From Mytilisepta virgata (lineage: Eukaryota; Mollusca; Bivalvia; Mytilida; Mytilidae): a stretch of DNA of 64,000 nt. Made by a program: the position numbers and the translations under genes. The stretch is from the NCBI GenBank assembly GCA_028015205.1, contig CM051514.1, positions 30,768,150-30,832,149 of the forward strand, read 5' to 3'. Positions within the stretch are counted from its first letter, which is position 1. Each line of letters begins with the position of its first letter. The notes under the pieces were generated by a model. The model had not been told where the DNA came from and did not search any database. It was given only the letters and a program-made list of their open reading frames with translations. Below, one piece after another: positions 1 to 11,890 of the stretch.

Positions 1-1
1 T

Positions 2-3000
2 TGTGATTACAACAATATACGAACAGTGCTGAAAGAAAAATCTCAAGATTTTGTAGACAGGCCGTCATGGTTACCCGCGATTCAAATGGACAAAAAGTTT
101 AAAAGCGGTAAGTTTGTCGTAAATTCGTAGTTTGTATGCGGCGTCAGTGAAATTAGATTCTTAGATACTAATTTTATGCACAAGATGTACACATTTCGTC
201 GTTTTTACGGCTCATCAGGTGTGCTCAAGATTTAAAATATTGAAAACCAAAACAACAATCAAAAAAGTCGAAGACCAAGTCCCAAAATGCCAGAATGACA
301 ATAAGTTGGGTATCCCGTACGAAATAATAAGGCGTATTACGCCTGGAAATCTGGCGTAAACCAGGCGTAACTGTGATTTTTAAACAAAAACCAGGCGTAA
401 AGGAGCAGGACACGTAAATCTTAAGTAGTGACGGGCGTAAACCCAGTAACAAACCTGGCGTAAACTCAAACATACCAGGCGTAACTGTGCTTTTGAATCA
501 AAAACCAGGCGTAAAGGAACAGGACACGTAATCCCGAGTTGTGATGGGCGTACAACCATTTACAAACCTGGCGTAAATTCAAATGTACCAGGCGTAAATT
601 GTTTGGGAGGCGTAAATATCAAGACTTTTACCCAGAATGCTCTATTAATCAAAGAATCATGGGAAAAATATTTCAAAATTTGGCTCTCAGTTGGCATGGA
701 GGGAGTGGAAATGCAGGCTGCATGTTATAAACAATTTTCATGTGATAAATTTGGTTCTTGCTCCTTACAAGAATTAAAATTGGATTATTTACAAAAAGAA
801 CAACAAAACTGTGTTAAAAAATTGTAAGTTTTATAATTTATTGAATGATTTCCAATGCAAATAATGTCATTATTTACTGTCTGAGTAATCACAACTCAAT
901 TTAAAAATTGCAACATTCATGTTAAGTTACTTTTTCATATTGTTTTTTTTTTCCTAATTTATAAAGAATAACATTTTTCCTATGGTAATTATGGTGTAAA
1001 CAATGTTTAATTAAAATATAAATTAGATAATAGATTATACATTGTAAATATTAAATAATCTCAAATTTAATTATATCACAGGCACTAGCAGAAATTTAGT
1101 AACATAACATATATGTTGTCATTCTATGTCATTAGACACAGAAATTTTAAAGATCATTCAGTGCTTATATATTTTGTTTCAATTACACAAAATACACAGG
1201 AAGTTGTGTACATCCACTAACTCTTTGTTTTGTATCTAAACATAGATTTACGCCTGGTTTTGCAATTGACCAGGCGTACTCATTTGCATATTACACCTGG
1301 ATTTTTTTTCAACCAGGCATACTCATTTAAATATTACGCCCCATTTTACGCCTGGATTACGCCTAAATTGACGCCTGGTTTACTCCATTTCTTTAGACAT
1401 TGGGATGACGCCTGGTTGCTAAAGAATTTTACGCCTGGATTCCGTGTGATGACCAGGCGTCACACTTCATACAGGATATATCGTTATCGTTTGCCGTTAA
1501 ATACCGAGATCATTGCAATGACGATGTATGGAATACCCGATTTGATTGGAAGACTCACGTGGTTATGTATGGCATGGAAAGTTAATCATTTAATTGCCAA
1601 ATCAAATATCAAATGTATGGCGCGGAATCAGGGTCATAAATATCGATTTTAGTATATACTAAAATCATTTTAGGGTATCCTGAAATGATTTAAGTATATG
1701 GTAAAATCATTTTAGGATACCCTAAAATCGATTTTAGTATATACTAAAATCGTTATTTTTGACCTTAATTCCGCGCCAATATTTCTGTATATGCTGAATA
1801 ATTCAGTATAATGCTAAATTGATTTTAGGGTATCCTTAAAGGATTTTAGTATATACTAAATTGATTTTAGGATACCCTAAAATGATTTTAGTATATGCTA
1901 AAATGAATTTATGATACCCTAAAATCGATTTTAGCATATACTAAAATCGATATTTATGACCATGATTCCGCGCCATAGTAAACAATTACAAGTGGTATTG
2001 TCCATAACAAGTAGATATATATATCCCCGTATTGTCCTGACTACTAAAGGAACCAAAAATAATCTGCGATATATTGGTCTTCGCGGTCTGTATTGTTCTC
2101 TGTAGGCGATGTACAGAGACCTGAGATCCATATAGCCATGCCAGTCATGCCAGTTCGAATAGGCAGCATGTATTTAAACTGTATTAACAGTTATAGATTA
2201 ATGCATGATCTTTTTCATATTGCCCTTGTTATCAGCCTGAGACCTTATATCGGCCCAGAGGGCTTTAGCCCGAAGGACAATATCAATCAAGGGCTGATAA
2301 CAAGGCAATATGAAAAAGGCTGTGTATGAATCTATTTATCACATATTTTGCCACTAACAAGAAATAATTTTACTGCTGAATTATATTTTCCTGTCGTTTA
2401 AAAAACGTCTTATTGTTCCTCCATGTTCAGATGATTTACGGTTGGACGGAAGTGACATCGGTGAGTCTCACCAGAAGGGAAATAACATGTTATTGCCCTC
2501 TTAGGATGTTATTGTCCCCTGAGCAAATAACATGCTGCATTCAAAGTATGCTTTTATGCTTTTATTACACATGCAAAGTCGGCGTTATTTCAATAAAATA
2601 TGTGATAATGTATTATATTTCCAACAGGTATTGGTGTTGCTTGGTCTAATGGAGACGAATGGAAGAACAAGAGACGTCTTGCATTGAGCAGCATGCGTGA
2701 CTTCGGTGTTGGAAAAACTACTCTTGAAGAAAAGATTCTCGAAGAGGCTGAAAATATTATCGGGGTTTTCGAAAAGTTGAACGGAAAACCTGTCAATAAT
2801 GTTAGAGAAATAATGACCAAAGCAAGCTGTAACGTTATACACCATATTATTTTTGGATACAGGTATGTCGTATTTTTTTTTTAAATCTGTAGAGGTCAGA
2901 GGTTACCATACGAGTTGAGTCCAGTGGAGAAACTTTTTTTTCGTATGCACAACAAAATGAATAACAGGAAGGGTCAACAATGACATACCAATCAACCAAC

Positions 3001-6000
3001 GCGACAGAACAGACCGAACCCCGGACAAAAAACACAAAAGAGTACAAAACATAAATATAAACACAACAGAGTCAGGACATTCTGACTGTTAAAACGGTTT
3101 TACGGGTACACAACCCTCCCCATGAATGTTTTATTTAACGATCTACACTTCTTCTAAGTTCATTTGTAACCATTCACTGTCCATTTGTGTGTGTATCGTT
3201 GAAAACTACTCAAGGATTGAAAGTTCCAAGTTTTGAACTATATTTATATTTGGTTATGGTCCCTTATATACTGATTTATGAATTGATAATGATTGAATTT
3301 TATTGTACTATTATAATAAATTGCTTACGATTTTAAAACTGCAATTCTTAATTCACTTACAAGGTATAAACACGACGACCCGAAGCTTCAAGAATTGCTG
3401 GTCTGTTTCAAAGGTATTTTTGAAGGGTCCGGTGCTTTGACAGCCAGTTCTATATTTCCTTTTATCAACATTTTATTTCCGGTAAGTATACGTATAAATG
3501 TGTAACTTTGTACTATGTACTAGTATATAAATATAAATATATTATTGGTTTGATTTGGTTGTAAATAGGACTATTATGACACACGGTGCAGCTGTATAGA
3601 CAGTTGTTGTCGTTAATTGAAGTACCCGAGGACAACAACCGGCCTTTTGCAAATAATTCGAACAATCCTTGTCAGTCAAGATCGGAGTCGAACACAGGTC
3701 GTTAGCATCACAATATACTTTTAACAGGCTAGTGATTACTACTAGTCATAACAAACCCAGACCACTTGGTCACTGAGCCGTCCAAGTATAGTAGAACAAT
3801 GGATCATTTATACTAAATTCTTCTTAAATACAGTTGGTGTGAAGTACTTCCGTAAACAATATAAGTTTGGATTTTTATTTTCCGGAATTGTACTTAAGAT
3901 CGCGAAGTTCATGTCGTTGAACATAGTTGTGTCTATATTCAAATATTGTCAAACAGTTGTTACATTAATTTTGTTCCAGTCTTTTTAGGATAATTTCATA
4001 ATGAACTGTCTTCTGTTTCACCTGTTCTTCTCTGTAGTTCAAAATCACCATAAATTATCATTGATTAATACGTGTATTTCTATAACATCTATTTATATAT
4101 TTGTCATTTTTTCGCAGAATGATCAACTGAAGCGCAAAAGGCAATGTTTGAAGTATCTTGCCAAGTATTTGTCGGAGCAGATTCAAGAACACAAGGATTC
4201 ATATGACGAAGAAAATATTCGGGATTTTGTTGATCTTTATATAAAATCAGAAAACGTAAATACAGATACGAAAGAACAAACCGGAAGTAAGTACACAATA
4301 GAAAATTGCATACCTGAGAATGACGATTTGTGTGTTTTCTTGCTTCTTTTTTGTCTGTAATTAGCAAATTTTCCTTCGTGTGCCTTCCTTATTTTTAACA
4401 TGTACAATTTCTAGTACTTAGAAATAATGATTATATAAAAACAATTTCAGAAAGAAAAACCAATTGTTCAGAGAACAATTGAAGGTCTTTCCACCTCAAT
4501 TGCACATATGTTGATAAAAAAAATTAAGGTTTAAAATATAATTGTTGGTTTTAGAGCATAGCTAAGCTTTCAGGAATTGCAAAAATATATGGTTCTATGT
4601 ACTTTTGATTGAAATAAGGGAGGTATTATGCTACTTCCCGTATTATAAATATCACTTCTGGTTTGATATGATAGGTAATTTCACGATTGTTAAAAAAATA
4701 TATGGACTGCTAGTTTGAATAACTAAGAAAAATGTTTATTTTTGGTTAACTACTGGTAAATGTTTATGATGAATTATACTGTTTTGCACTATAAACATCA
4801 AAAACGTCATTAATATGACCTTAGAAATTGACAATTCTAGACGTTTTCATGGGTTGTAACATTGTCACATTAATTAACATTCCAATATATTCAAAACGTC
4901 TAAAAACGTCTACAGAAATAACAACGTTCCAAGAAATGACGTCATCAAAAGAAGTGCCTCAATTTCACGCTTTCAATAACTTTAATTGCTTTAAAATCTG
5001 AAAAACCTTATAAATTGTGAAAAAATGCAAAATACGTAATCTAGGTCATGACCTTGACCTTTGACCTTGTGATCTTTTTCAGGGTCATTGGTCGCTGAGG
5101 TTATTGCAGAAGACCCCATGCCATTATTATGTACAATCGTCAAGTTATAAACGAAAAACCTTAAGTTTGAACGCTCTAGGGGCAATTACTCCCAAAAGAT
5201 GACATCATACAACTTTAACTTAAATGTAACAAAGTTGCGCATCAATGTCCTAAACATTTCCACCATTACATTTCCTTGGCTATCTACAACCATTTCAGAG
5301 GAGTAGTGATAACAAGCATATGTCAAACAATAGAACTTGACCTTGACCTTTGACCTTGATGCTAATTTGAAGGTTATCAATCCTTGATGTCAAAAAAAAG
5401 ATCCCATGCCTTTATCATGTACCATTGTTTAGAAATAAACGAAAAACCGAAAATTTAAACGTTCTAGGGTCACTTACGCCTTTTAAATGGCGTCATACAA
5501 CTTTTATGCAAATGTAACAAAGCTAGGTCTCAACGTCCTTAACATTTTCTCCATTACATTTTATCAACTATCTTTTACCGTTTCAGAGGAGAAGCGATCA
5601 CAAGCAAAAGTCAAAATTTAGAACGTGACTTTGACTTTAACCTCATTTTACTTGTTAGGGGTCATAGACCCTAAATACAAAGTTTCATGTTGATACTCTC
5701 AACTCTAAATAACAATTTGTATGATACACCAAAAGTGAAAGTCGTTTGAAGGGAAATAACTCCTATGAAATGTCGTCAGATTATTTCCGATCAAATGAAA
5801 CAAAGTTGCGCACAGATAAACTGAAGACATTGCAAAAAATTTTAGGTCGATATCTTTTACGGTTGCAAAGGAGATGAGCGCACAAGAAAAGATAACTCTT
5901 ACAAAGAAAATTGTTCGGCTTAACAAGGTGAAATTTAAAAGCGCATAAACAGTACGATACAATATAAGAAATATCTAAGCGACATGTTGCGAAACAAAAA

Positions 6001-9000
6001 TTTAACGCAAGAACAAAATTTGGCGGAAGAAAAAAAATAATAATCAGAACAAATACAATAGGTCTTTCCACAGAAAAGTGGAAAGACCTAAAAAAAAAAA
6101 GAAACAAAATAAACAGGCCTGTGTCTGTAAAATGGTATTTGATCAGAGTTCCACGTACGGTTTAGTAGGAAGTGTGATCTGATTTCCTAGATTTATTAAT
6201 GCCTCGGGAACCAGTCTCGATTGTAGTTAGACAAAAGAACACAGGAACAATACAACAGAGGGGTAGTCAATGAAACCAAAATCCATAGACATTGAAGCAA
6301 GGATTTTAATAGTACTATTCAAATCCTTGATTAAAGGTAAAATTTGAAAAAAACAACACAGACAAGAACTATTTATAATGTACAACTAAGAGAAAGAGAA
6401 AAAAAAATCATTTACAAATTTTTGAACCGTACATGTATTTAAGTAAATATAGATAATTTATGGAATTTTTGCAGAGGGGGGATTGTTTAGTGTAATACTG
6501 GATTTGTTTGCCGCTGGAACGGACACAACTTCGACATCTTTAGATTGGGCTTTACTCTTCATGATAGCTTATCCTGAAATTCAAATGAAATGTCAAGAAG
6601 AGATAGCGAAGGTAAATATGCTTTATATATGTTCATAAATGAATATTTCTTTTTCTTCACACGTCGAACATTTTAGAAAAAAAAAATACAGTATTTTGGA
6701 ATATTTTTTAAAATAATCACTGTTTCCTAACACGCATTTTTTTTGTTTTAAAATCCTGCAGGGCCCAGTTGTTCAAAGGTTAATCACTTTTTTCAATTTA
6801 CATTATTTTGATTGTTAAGTAATATTTCTGTACTGTATGGGCACACAGATTCATAGGATTCAGCCATCAGATTATTTTCAGTTCTCTGGCATAATCAAGG
6901 AAGTAAAAATTTGAAACTGAAAATTGTGGTTAAATTTTGAACAACTGGGCCCTGATGTCTAAAAGTGGTGGGTCCAAACAATTGAACAAATTAGTTGGGG
7001 CATATTCAGGATATTGCGGAAACGACAGGTATATCTGCATTTCCCCATTGGAAATATGCCAAAATATTGGAATTCACACAATAAGGTTATTGAATTATAT
7101 GTATATGTCAACAGACTGTTGGTTCTGGAAGACTGGTTCGATCTGCTGACAGACCAAACTTACGGTATGTCGAGGCAACACTCTTAGAAGTACAAAGACT
7201 TGGAAATACAGGTAAATATTAATACTTTACTTTATTCAAAATTGCAAACAATAAACCCATTTAGGTTACAGTAATACAAAACAACAATAAACAAACACAA
7301 AGTCATAATAACTTTTTAAACTGCGAAATATATGTCACATGCAACAAGTGACATCAAGAGCCCCCTGTCCTCAGTTCCAATTACTGTTTTATGAACGAGC
7401 CAAGTAATCCCACCTGTTCACTGCTGCAAGGAATTAATATCTTTTTTATTTTTTCAGAATCATTTAAACAGTAAAATGAATCATCGAAATATTTTTCAGT
7501 AAAAGGCTTTCTGCAACTATCGTTATTTTTACAATATAATAGAAAATGTTTCTCGTCCTCAATTACTTCTTTTATTAATACAAGTTCACAAGTTTCAATA
7601 CAATTGTAATGGGGCTTCTTTCGTGTACGTAGAAGTTATAGAACGGTAACAGGTTTATAACCACCGACTTTTAGCTGTGCAAGTGGAGTACTCCTTTAGC
7701 TCAGTTGGTAGAGCGGTGTACTACTGAACAAACATTCCGGGTTAATTTTGGGAGACAAATCACGCTCTCCTGTTACACAATAAATTACTGTACAAAGTTT
7801 TGACAGAAAATATTCAAATTTTTTATTATGTTTCCTGCAAATCGTCACGGAATAGTCGTTCAGAATCTATTTCGGCATAGTTGCAGCTGTATTAATCTCA
7901 ATTTCACATGCAGTATTCCGGGAGCGTCAGCAAGGCGTCATGCAATTTGGATGCGTCTATAACTAACGAGTCATTTGCAGTGAGGAGTGAAAATGAGCAG
8001 AAAGACCAGATTCTTTTCAATTTGAAGAGACATAAGTTTGTCATTGTGTACTTTTCAAAATTTCAATACAATTTTAATGAAAAATCTCTAATTCTCCTCC
8101 TAAATTAGTTTGATGGGTGTACAATGGTGTAATGGCGGCAATGAATGCACTTTAGTGATTTTCTTTTTTTATATGTGTAAACCAATATCTTCAGTGAATT
8201 ATCTAAGTCGTGAAAAAAATGCAGAAAACCTATTCAATGAAATTTCAAAAATATATAAGTGGCAATCATAATTAACCAAATTTGCAATTGTTTGTTAACA
8301 GGCCGATTTTGACAAAATATGCAAGTTTTAAGCAGTTCGTTTTCAAATTTAAAATTATTCATTAATTTCAGCAATCATAAACACGTATTGTCTAGCTATT
8401 CTGTAGCAATGTTAGGTTTGTGATTTATTGAAAAATAGGACAAATATATCTAAGGACCAACAAAAAACTGCAATCCATTAGACAGACAAAACCCGGGGAG
8501 ACAAATGAACAACCACAGGCAAAACAAAAAAACACTGAAAACTAAAAAACAATGAACAACACGAACTCCTATAAAAGCCAGGAGTGAACTCATGTGTTCC
8601 GGAAGGGTAAGCAGTTTCTGCTCCGTATACGGCACCCGTCGTGAAGTTCAACAAAGTCAATCCGGAGTTAGTCACAAATCGGCGGAGGTACATGAAATGT
8701 TACGACAGTGGGAACAGGTCCAACATCATCTTAGATATTGGAACACTGTAAGAGCCAAGCAGTTCGTGACGACGACTAAAATTTCCTAAGTAATGACATC
8801 AACTTCTCTCTGATAAAAACTTGGTTAAGAAGCTTTTGTGACAGCAGTAATCCTCTTTGTCGAAAGTCATGGATCAAAGATACATTATTATTTAGGAAAT
8901 AGAATTTAATGATTTTAACAATGTTTATCTGTTTTTTTTTTCTGTAAAGCCTCCGGTACAGTGCCACACATGGCCACCTGTGATACTACAGTAGGGGGAT

Positions 9001-9807
9001 TTAATGTGAAGAAAGGAACAATTGTTATTTCTGCATTTTCACTCGTGCATAAAGATGCAACACTGTGGCCTAATCCTGAAAAATTTGACCCAAACCGATT
9101 CTTGGATAAAAACAATAACATTGTGAAGAAGGAAGGTTTCATGCCATTTGGAATTGGTAAGTCGGTGACATTTATCAGATTACGTCGCTAGTTACCGTAA
9201 TTGACCTTGTTAAATATCAGTTAGTTTATAAAAGCAAATTATCTGGTATAAGTAATTTTATTGAGCAAAGAACTTCAGGAGGTATTTTCCGTATCAGAAC
9301 GGCAGTTTCCTTGACCAGCTAACACACATAGCCTTACTTACTCAATTTATACTGCATATAGAAGAAAGTGTGCATCAGACACATACATGTATTTTGAAAA
9401 ACGTCACTGTTTGTTTAACAAAATTGCATTACTTTTGAAGCCCATTAATTTACTTGTCAAAGTTACTAAAAATAAACAAAGTTGGATTAGACATGGTAGA
9501 TAATATCTTCAGGTAACATGGGATGTGTGCTAAGTTATCCTTAAACATTGCGATAGTTACTGACTGCTCGGTGTCATTATGAAGGTGTTCTACAGTAAGA
9601 TATGTATAGTTCTATATTTTATATTTAGGTCCAAGGGCATGTCCAGGAGAATCACTGGCTAAAACTGAAATGTTCCTGATATTCTCCAACCTGTTACAGA
9701 GATTTACATTTGCTAAAGTAGATCCTGGTGATGAACTGTCATTTGAAGGCAAAACTGGCATTACAACGGTGGCACGTCCTTACAGACTTACAGCAATGCC
9801 CAGATAG
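2..9807 (+). CDS. CYP2-clan cytochrome P450, 5'-truncated by window edge (gene 1 of tandem pair)
   Basis: Predicted heme-thiolate monooxygenase of the endoplasmic reticulum; substrate unknown. Exons: 2-107 (partial), 2628-2862, 3364-3481, 4118-4286, 6475-6611, 7115-7211, 8950-9156, 9629-9807. All junctions are GT-AG and the frame stays open for 415 codons to TAG at 9805-9807. Visible motifs: C-helix W-K-N-K-R in exon 2; I-helix AGTDTT in exon 5; K-helix E-V-Q-R in exon 6; FDPNRF (PERF-like region) in exon 7; heme loop FGIGPRACPG across the exon 7/8 junction, with the Cys ligand in exon 8. About 80 N-terminal codons (membrane anchor and proline hinge) lie outside the window, judging by the downstream paralogue. 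The exon lengths 235, 118, 169, 137, 97, 207 and 179 are the same as in gene 2. An AATAAA lies at 10007-10012. The CYP2 clan (CYP2U/2J-like) is my reading of the motif wording; the subfamily is not assigned. Confidence 0.93.
325..1465. repeat. Foldback element built on a CCAGGCGTAA word
   Basis: In gene 1 intron 1. The left part (325-620) carries many copies of CCAGGCGTAA, mostly forward, arranged in about 2.3 direct units of 112 bp (starting near 363, 476 and 589). The right part (1245-1465) carries mostly the reverse complement TTACGCCTGG. The middle (620-1240) is ordinary AT-rich DNA with a 74-codon open frame (603-827) that I do not regard as a gene. Confidence 0.7.
1618..1975. mobile_element. 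MITE with TA target site and TTTTAG/CTAAAA palindromic-word interior
   Basis: Terminal inverted repeats TGGCGCGGAATCA...GGTCATAAATATCGAT pair 1618-1650 with about 1943-1975. TA is duplicated at 1616-1617 and 1976-1977. The interior is almost wholly CTAAAATCGATTTTAG and TTTTAGGGTATCCT-type palindromes. A third, internal copy of the right end stops at 1778, so this is either a nested pair or a partial duplication. Confidence 0.85.
2205..2325. repeat. Short foldback element (hairpin 1)
   Basis: Arms of TTTTTCATATTGCCCTTGTT and its near-complement surround a GC-rich centre (GGCCCAGAGGGCTTTAGCCC). It lies in gene 1 intron 1. A second copy of the family is at 16357-16465, sharing the right flank. 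Confidence 0.75.
4479..6090. mobile_element. Element bounded by AGGTCTTTCCAC with three degenerate 300-bp units
   Basis: AGGTCTTTCCAC at about 4483 is answered at 6061-6088 by a perfect 12-bp hairpin of the same word (loop of 6). Between them, about 5040-5900 holds three diverged units of roughly 300 bp. Each has TGACCT-type motifs, 'CCATGCC..TATCATGTAC', 'AACGTTCTAGGG' and 'TTTCAGAGGAG'. It is a molluscan-type repeat, wholly inside gene 1 intron 4. Confidence 0.55.
5043..5067. promoter_or_regulatory. Clustered nuclear-receptor half-sites (inverted, DR0, DR1)
   Basis: AGGTCATGACCT (a zero-spaced palindrome) runs into TGACCTTGACCT and TGACCTTTGACCT, giving an inverted pair, a DR0 and a DR1. 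A second DR0+DR1 block lies at 5338-5356 in the next repeat unit. Sequence match only; function is inferred. Confidence 0.3.
7686..7760 (+). pseudogene. tRNA-like sequence (decayed tRNA or SINE head)
   Basis: CTTTAGCTCAGTTGGTAGAG is a good D-arm and A box, but the expected B box reads CGGGTTAATTTTG rather than GGTTCGANTCC and the acceptor stem does not close. Probably not a functional tRNA. Confidence 0.5.
8450..8780 (-). mobile_element. 3' tail of retroelement (YGVYISQ family), copy 1
   Basis: On the minus strand it reads a remnant of the coding end (..MMLDLF..) and then the same trailer as 50900-51130: 'CAGAAACTGCTTACCCTTCC', 'GTTCGTGTTGTTCATTG'. Lies in gene 1 intron 6. Confidence 0.6.
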
Positions 9808-10006
9808 GAGACGTTGACACATTCTTTAAAGTGATCTCGACAAACTAAATGAACTTCGGTTGCATTTTTTTCTGTACAAATATCTGATTAAAAATTGTGC
9901 AAATATTAAATGTTGATACCTACTAGATTTTGTTTACTATTCGCAAAACCAGGCTAGTTCAGTGTATTTTAGAAGATGGCGTTGAAGACGTACGGATTTT
10001 AACCGC

Positions 10007-10012
10007 AATAAA
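10007..10012 (+). terminator. Poly(A) signal of P450 gene 1
   Basis: AATAAA 200 bp after the stop codon, the nearest canonical signal I noticed downstream of gene 1. Confidence 0.5.
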
Positions 10013-10962
10013 AGCGCTGTCTCTCGGCTTTGTGTATTATTTCAGTATTACGTGTATTACTCTTACTGCCAACATTACTTCATAATGATAAGTCTTTTGA
10101 ACTGATAAGGATTGAAGAGAATATCGGAACTAAACTAAAAAAAAGTTTAATGTACGATCGATTAGTGTGTTCAATTTGATTATTGGATTCACCGAAGTTT
10201 AAAATAGTTAAATTATCAAGCCTTTGTAAGGAATTAAGAAATTGATATTTAAACTAAAAACAAATAAATTATCTTGTTTCACTATTTCTTTCATTGGTTC
10301 TTCTTGTCATTCGTACAGTACATTCATTTTGTCGTAACATCCGACTTAGTTAGTTCTTGGTCAGGTTGGTTAATATAGTAGTTTCGCTGTTTTTCTTAGT
10401 ATCATGGCGAGAGTCCTATAAGATTTAGAAGACCACCTGAGTTTGCCAACAGTTTAGTGATGGGCTGCATGATGCTCATCGTGTGTGTGATTGTGATTGC
10501 GTACATGCCTGTGTTTGTGTTCGTTCTTCACATCTTGGTTTTGTCTTTGTGTCTGGATATGTGTACATTTCATTGATATATAAAGTTACATTCAAATTTT
10601 GGGAATACGATAAAGTAGCAGGGGTAGGTAATGCCCCACCAAGAATTGCACATTGTGACGTCTTGGTATCTAAAGAAAAGATTAACAAATAGGCCTTGTG
10701 AAGTTATCCTTTTCGTTAAAAAGCACGGCATTTTTTTATCAAAATTTTTCAAGATGTTGATTTTAAATATACCAAAGTCAGTGTCAAATGTATTAAAACA
10801 AATCATGATGGTATCTTTTTATATGAAACGTATACTTTTCAAACTTCAGATATGGTCAAATGTCAGCAGAAAATCGGTAGAGCCAACTTACTGTATCATA
10901 TATATTCCCTTAAACCAACATTTAATTTTTCATGGTGTTCGTCTTTGCAATCGAACTGATCT

Positions 10963-10963
<1 letters not shown>

Positions 10964-11000
<37 letters not shown>
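10964..11000. repeat. Poly-T tract
   Basis: About 36 consecutive T residues between the two P450 genes, possibly the tail of an old retroposed copy on the minus strand. Confidence 0.9.
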
Positions 11001-11890
11001 TAATTCCCGTTTTTTTGTATTGTTTATGAATTATGAAAATTAAAAATCCAAGAAACATCGAATTTTCTGTAGGAAGAAACCATTTTATTTTATTTATTTT
11101 AATTATTTATTTAAATTTTTGTTATATTTATTATTTTTTATTTTGATGATGACATGATCTTAGATCTTTGGCATCCTTGAGTCAGACTTCATGACTTCAA
11201 AGTATAAAACTGTTTGATTCCAGGAAATATTTAATTCTGTATTTTTTCAAGGCCGCTTTGTTTTCGAAATCCTACCATGCCACCCCCTAAAAATCAACTA
11301 GTTGCCCAATAGGTCAAAGCATCTGAGAAGGCAAGAATAGATATGGAAACATTTATACAGTGGACAAATGCTTTGAAGATATTTGCTAATAACAACAATA
11401 AAAAAAAATAGCCAATTAGACAGGAACAAAATCTGTAAGCTGAGTGATAGCAAATCGGATGGTCCTTCGCCAAACTTATATCCGATATTTTTCCGTTTGC
11501 AAATCCGGTTAAAAATTCCCCTTTTATTATTATTATTAGTATAGTGTTTAAAAGACAAGTACATATGACATGTACACTTGACTTCAAATCTTGTGGTTTC
11601 AGAAAACAATGTATTATTTAACTAATTTTTCAAAATACTTATAAAACAGCAATAAAATATCAAAACCCAAATCTGACAAAATGCACTCTGAAAAGGTTAA
11701 AATATAGATTGTGGCTTAAATGGGAAGATCGGTTTAAAATCGGGGTTTGGTTTTGTTCCACGTCACAAAGCAAAATTGTACAAATGAATGTTGTAAGCGC
11801 CTAAGAGTTAATATTTAGCACGTTAGGTTGTTATAGATAATTTTAAATAGGGGAAATACGTCTAGACGATTTCATATATTAACAAGGACT

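Larger units (their letters stand above)
9808..11890. other. Intergenic region between P450 genes
   Basis: Apart from the poly(A) signal and the poly-T tract I see no gene. The 300 bp upstream of 11891 should hold the gene 2 promoter, but no clear TATA box stands out. Confidence 0.6.

Noticed and set aside
603..827. 74-codon open frame inside the CCAGGCGTAA element
   Set aside because: No recognisable domain, begins inside the word array, and lies in an intron of P450 gene 1 between repeat halves.
1230..1652. 140-codon open frame
   Set aside because: Built largely from the TTACGCCTGG words and the start of a MITE; open because of the repeat, not because of coding.
7686..7760. Functional tRNA gene
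   Set aside because: The A box is good but the B box and acceptor stem are broken, so called as a pseudogene.
11294..11609. Overlapping minus-strand frames upstream of P450 gene 2
   Set aside because: Low-complexity hydrophobic stretches from AT-rich DNA; no acceptor/donor pattern.
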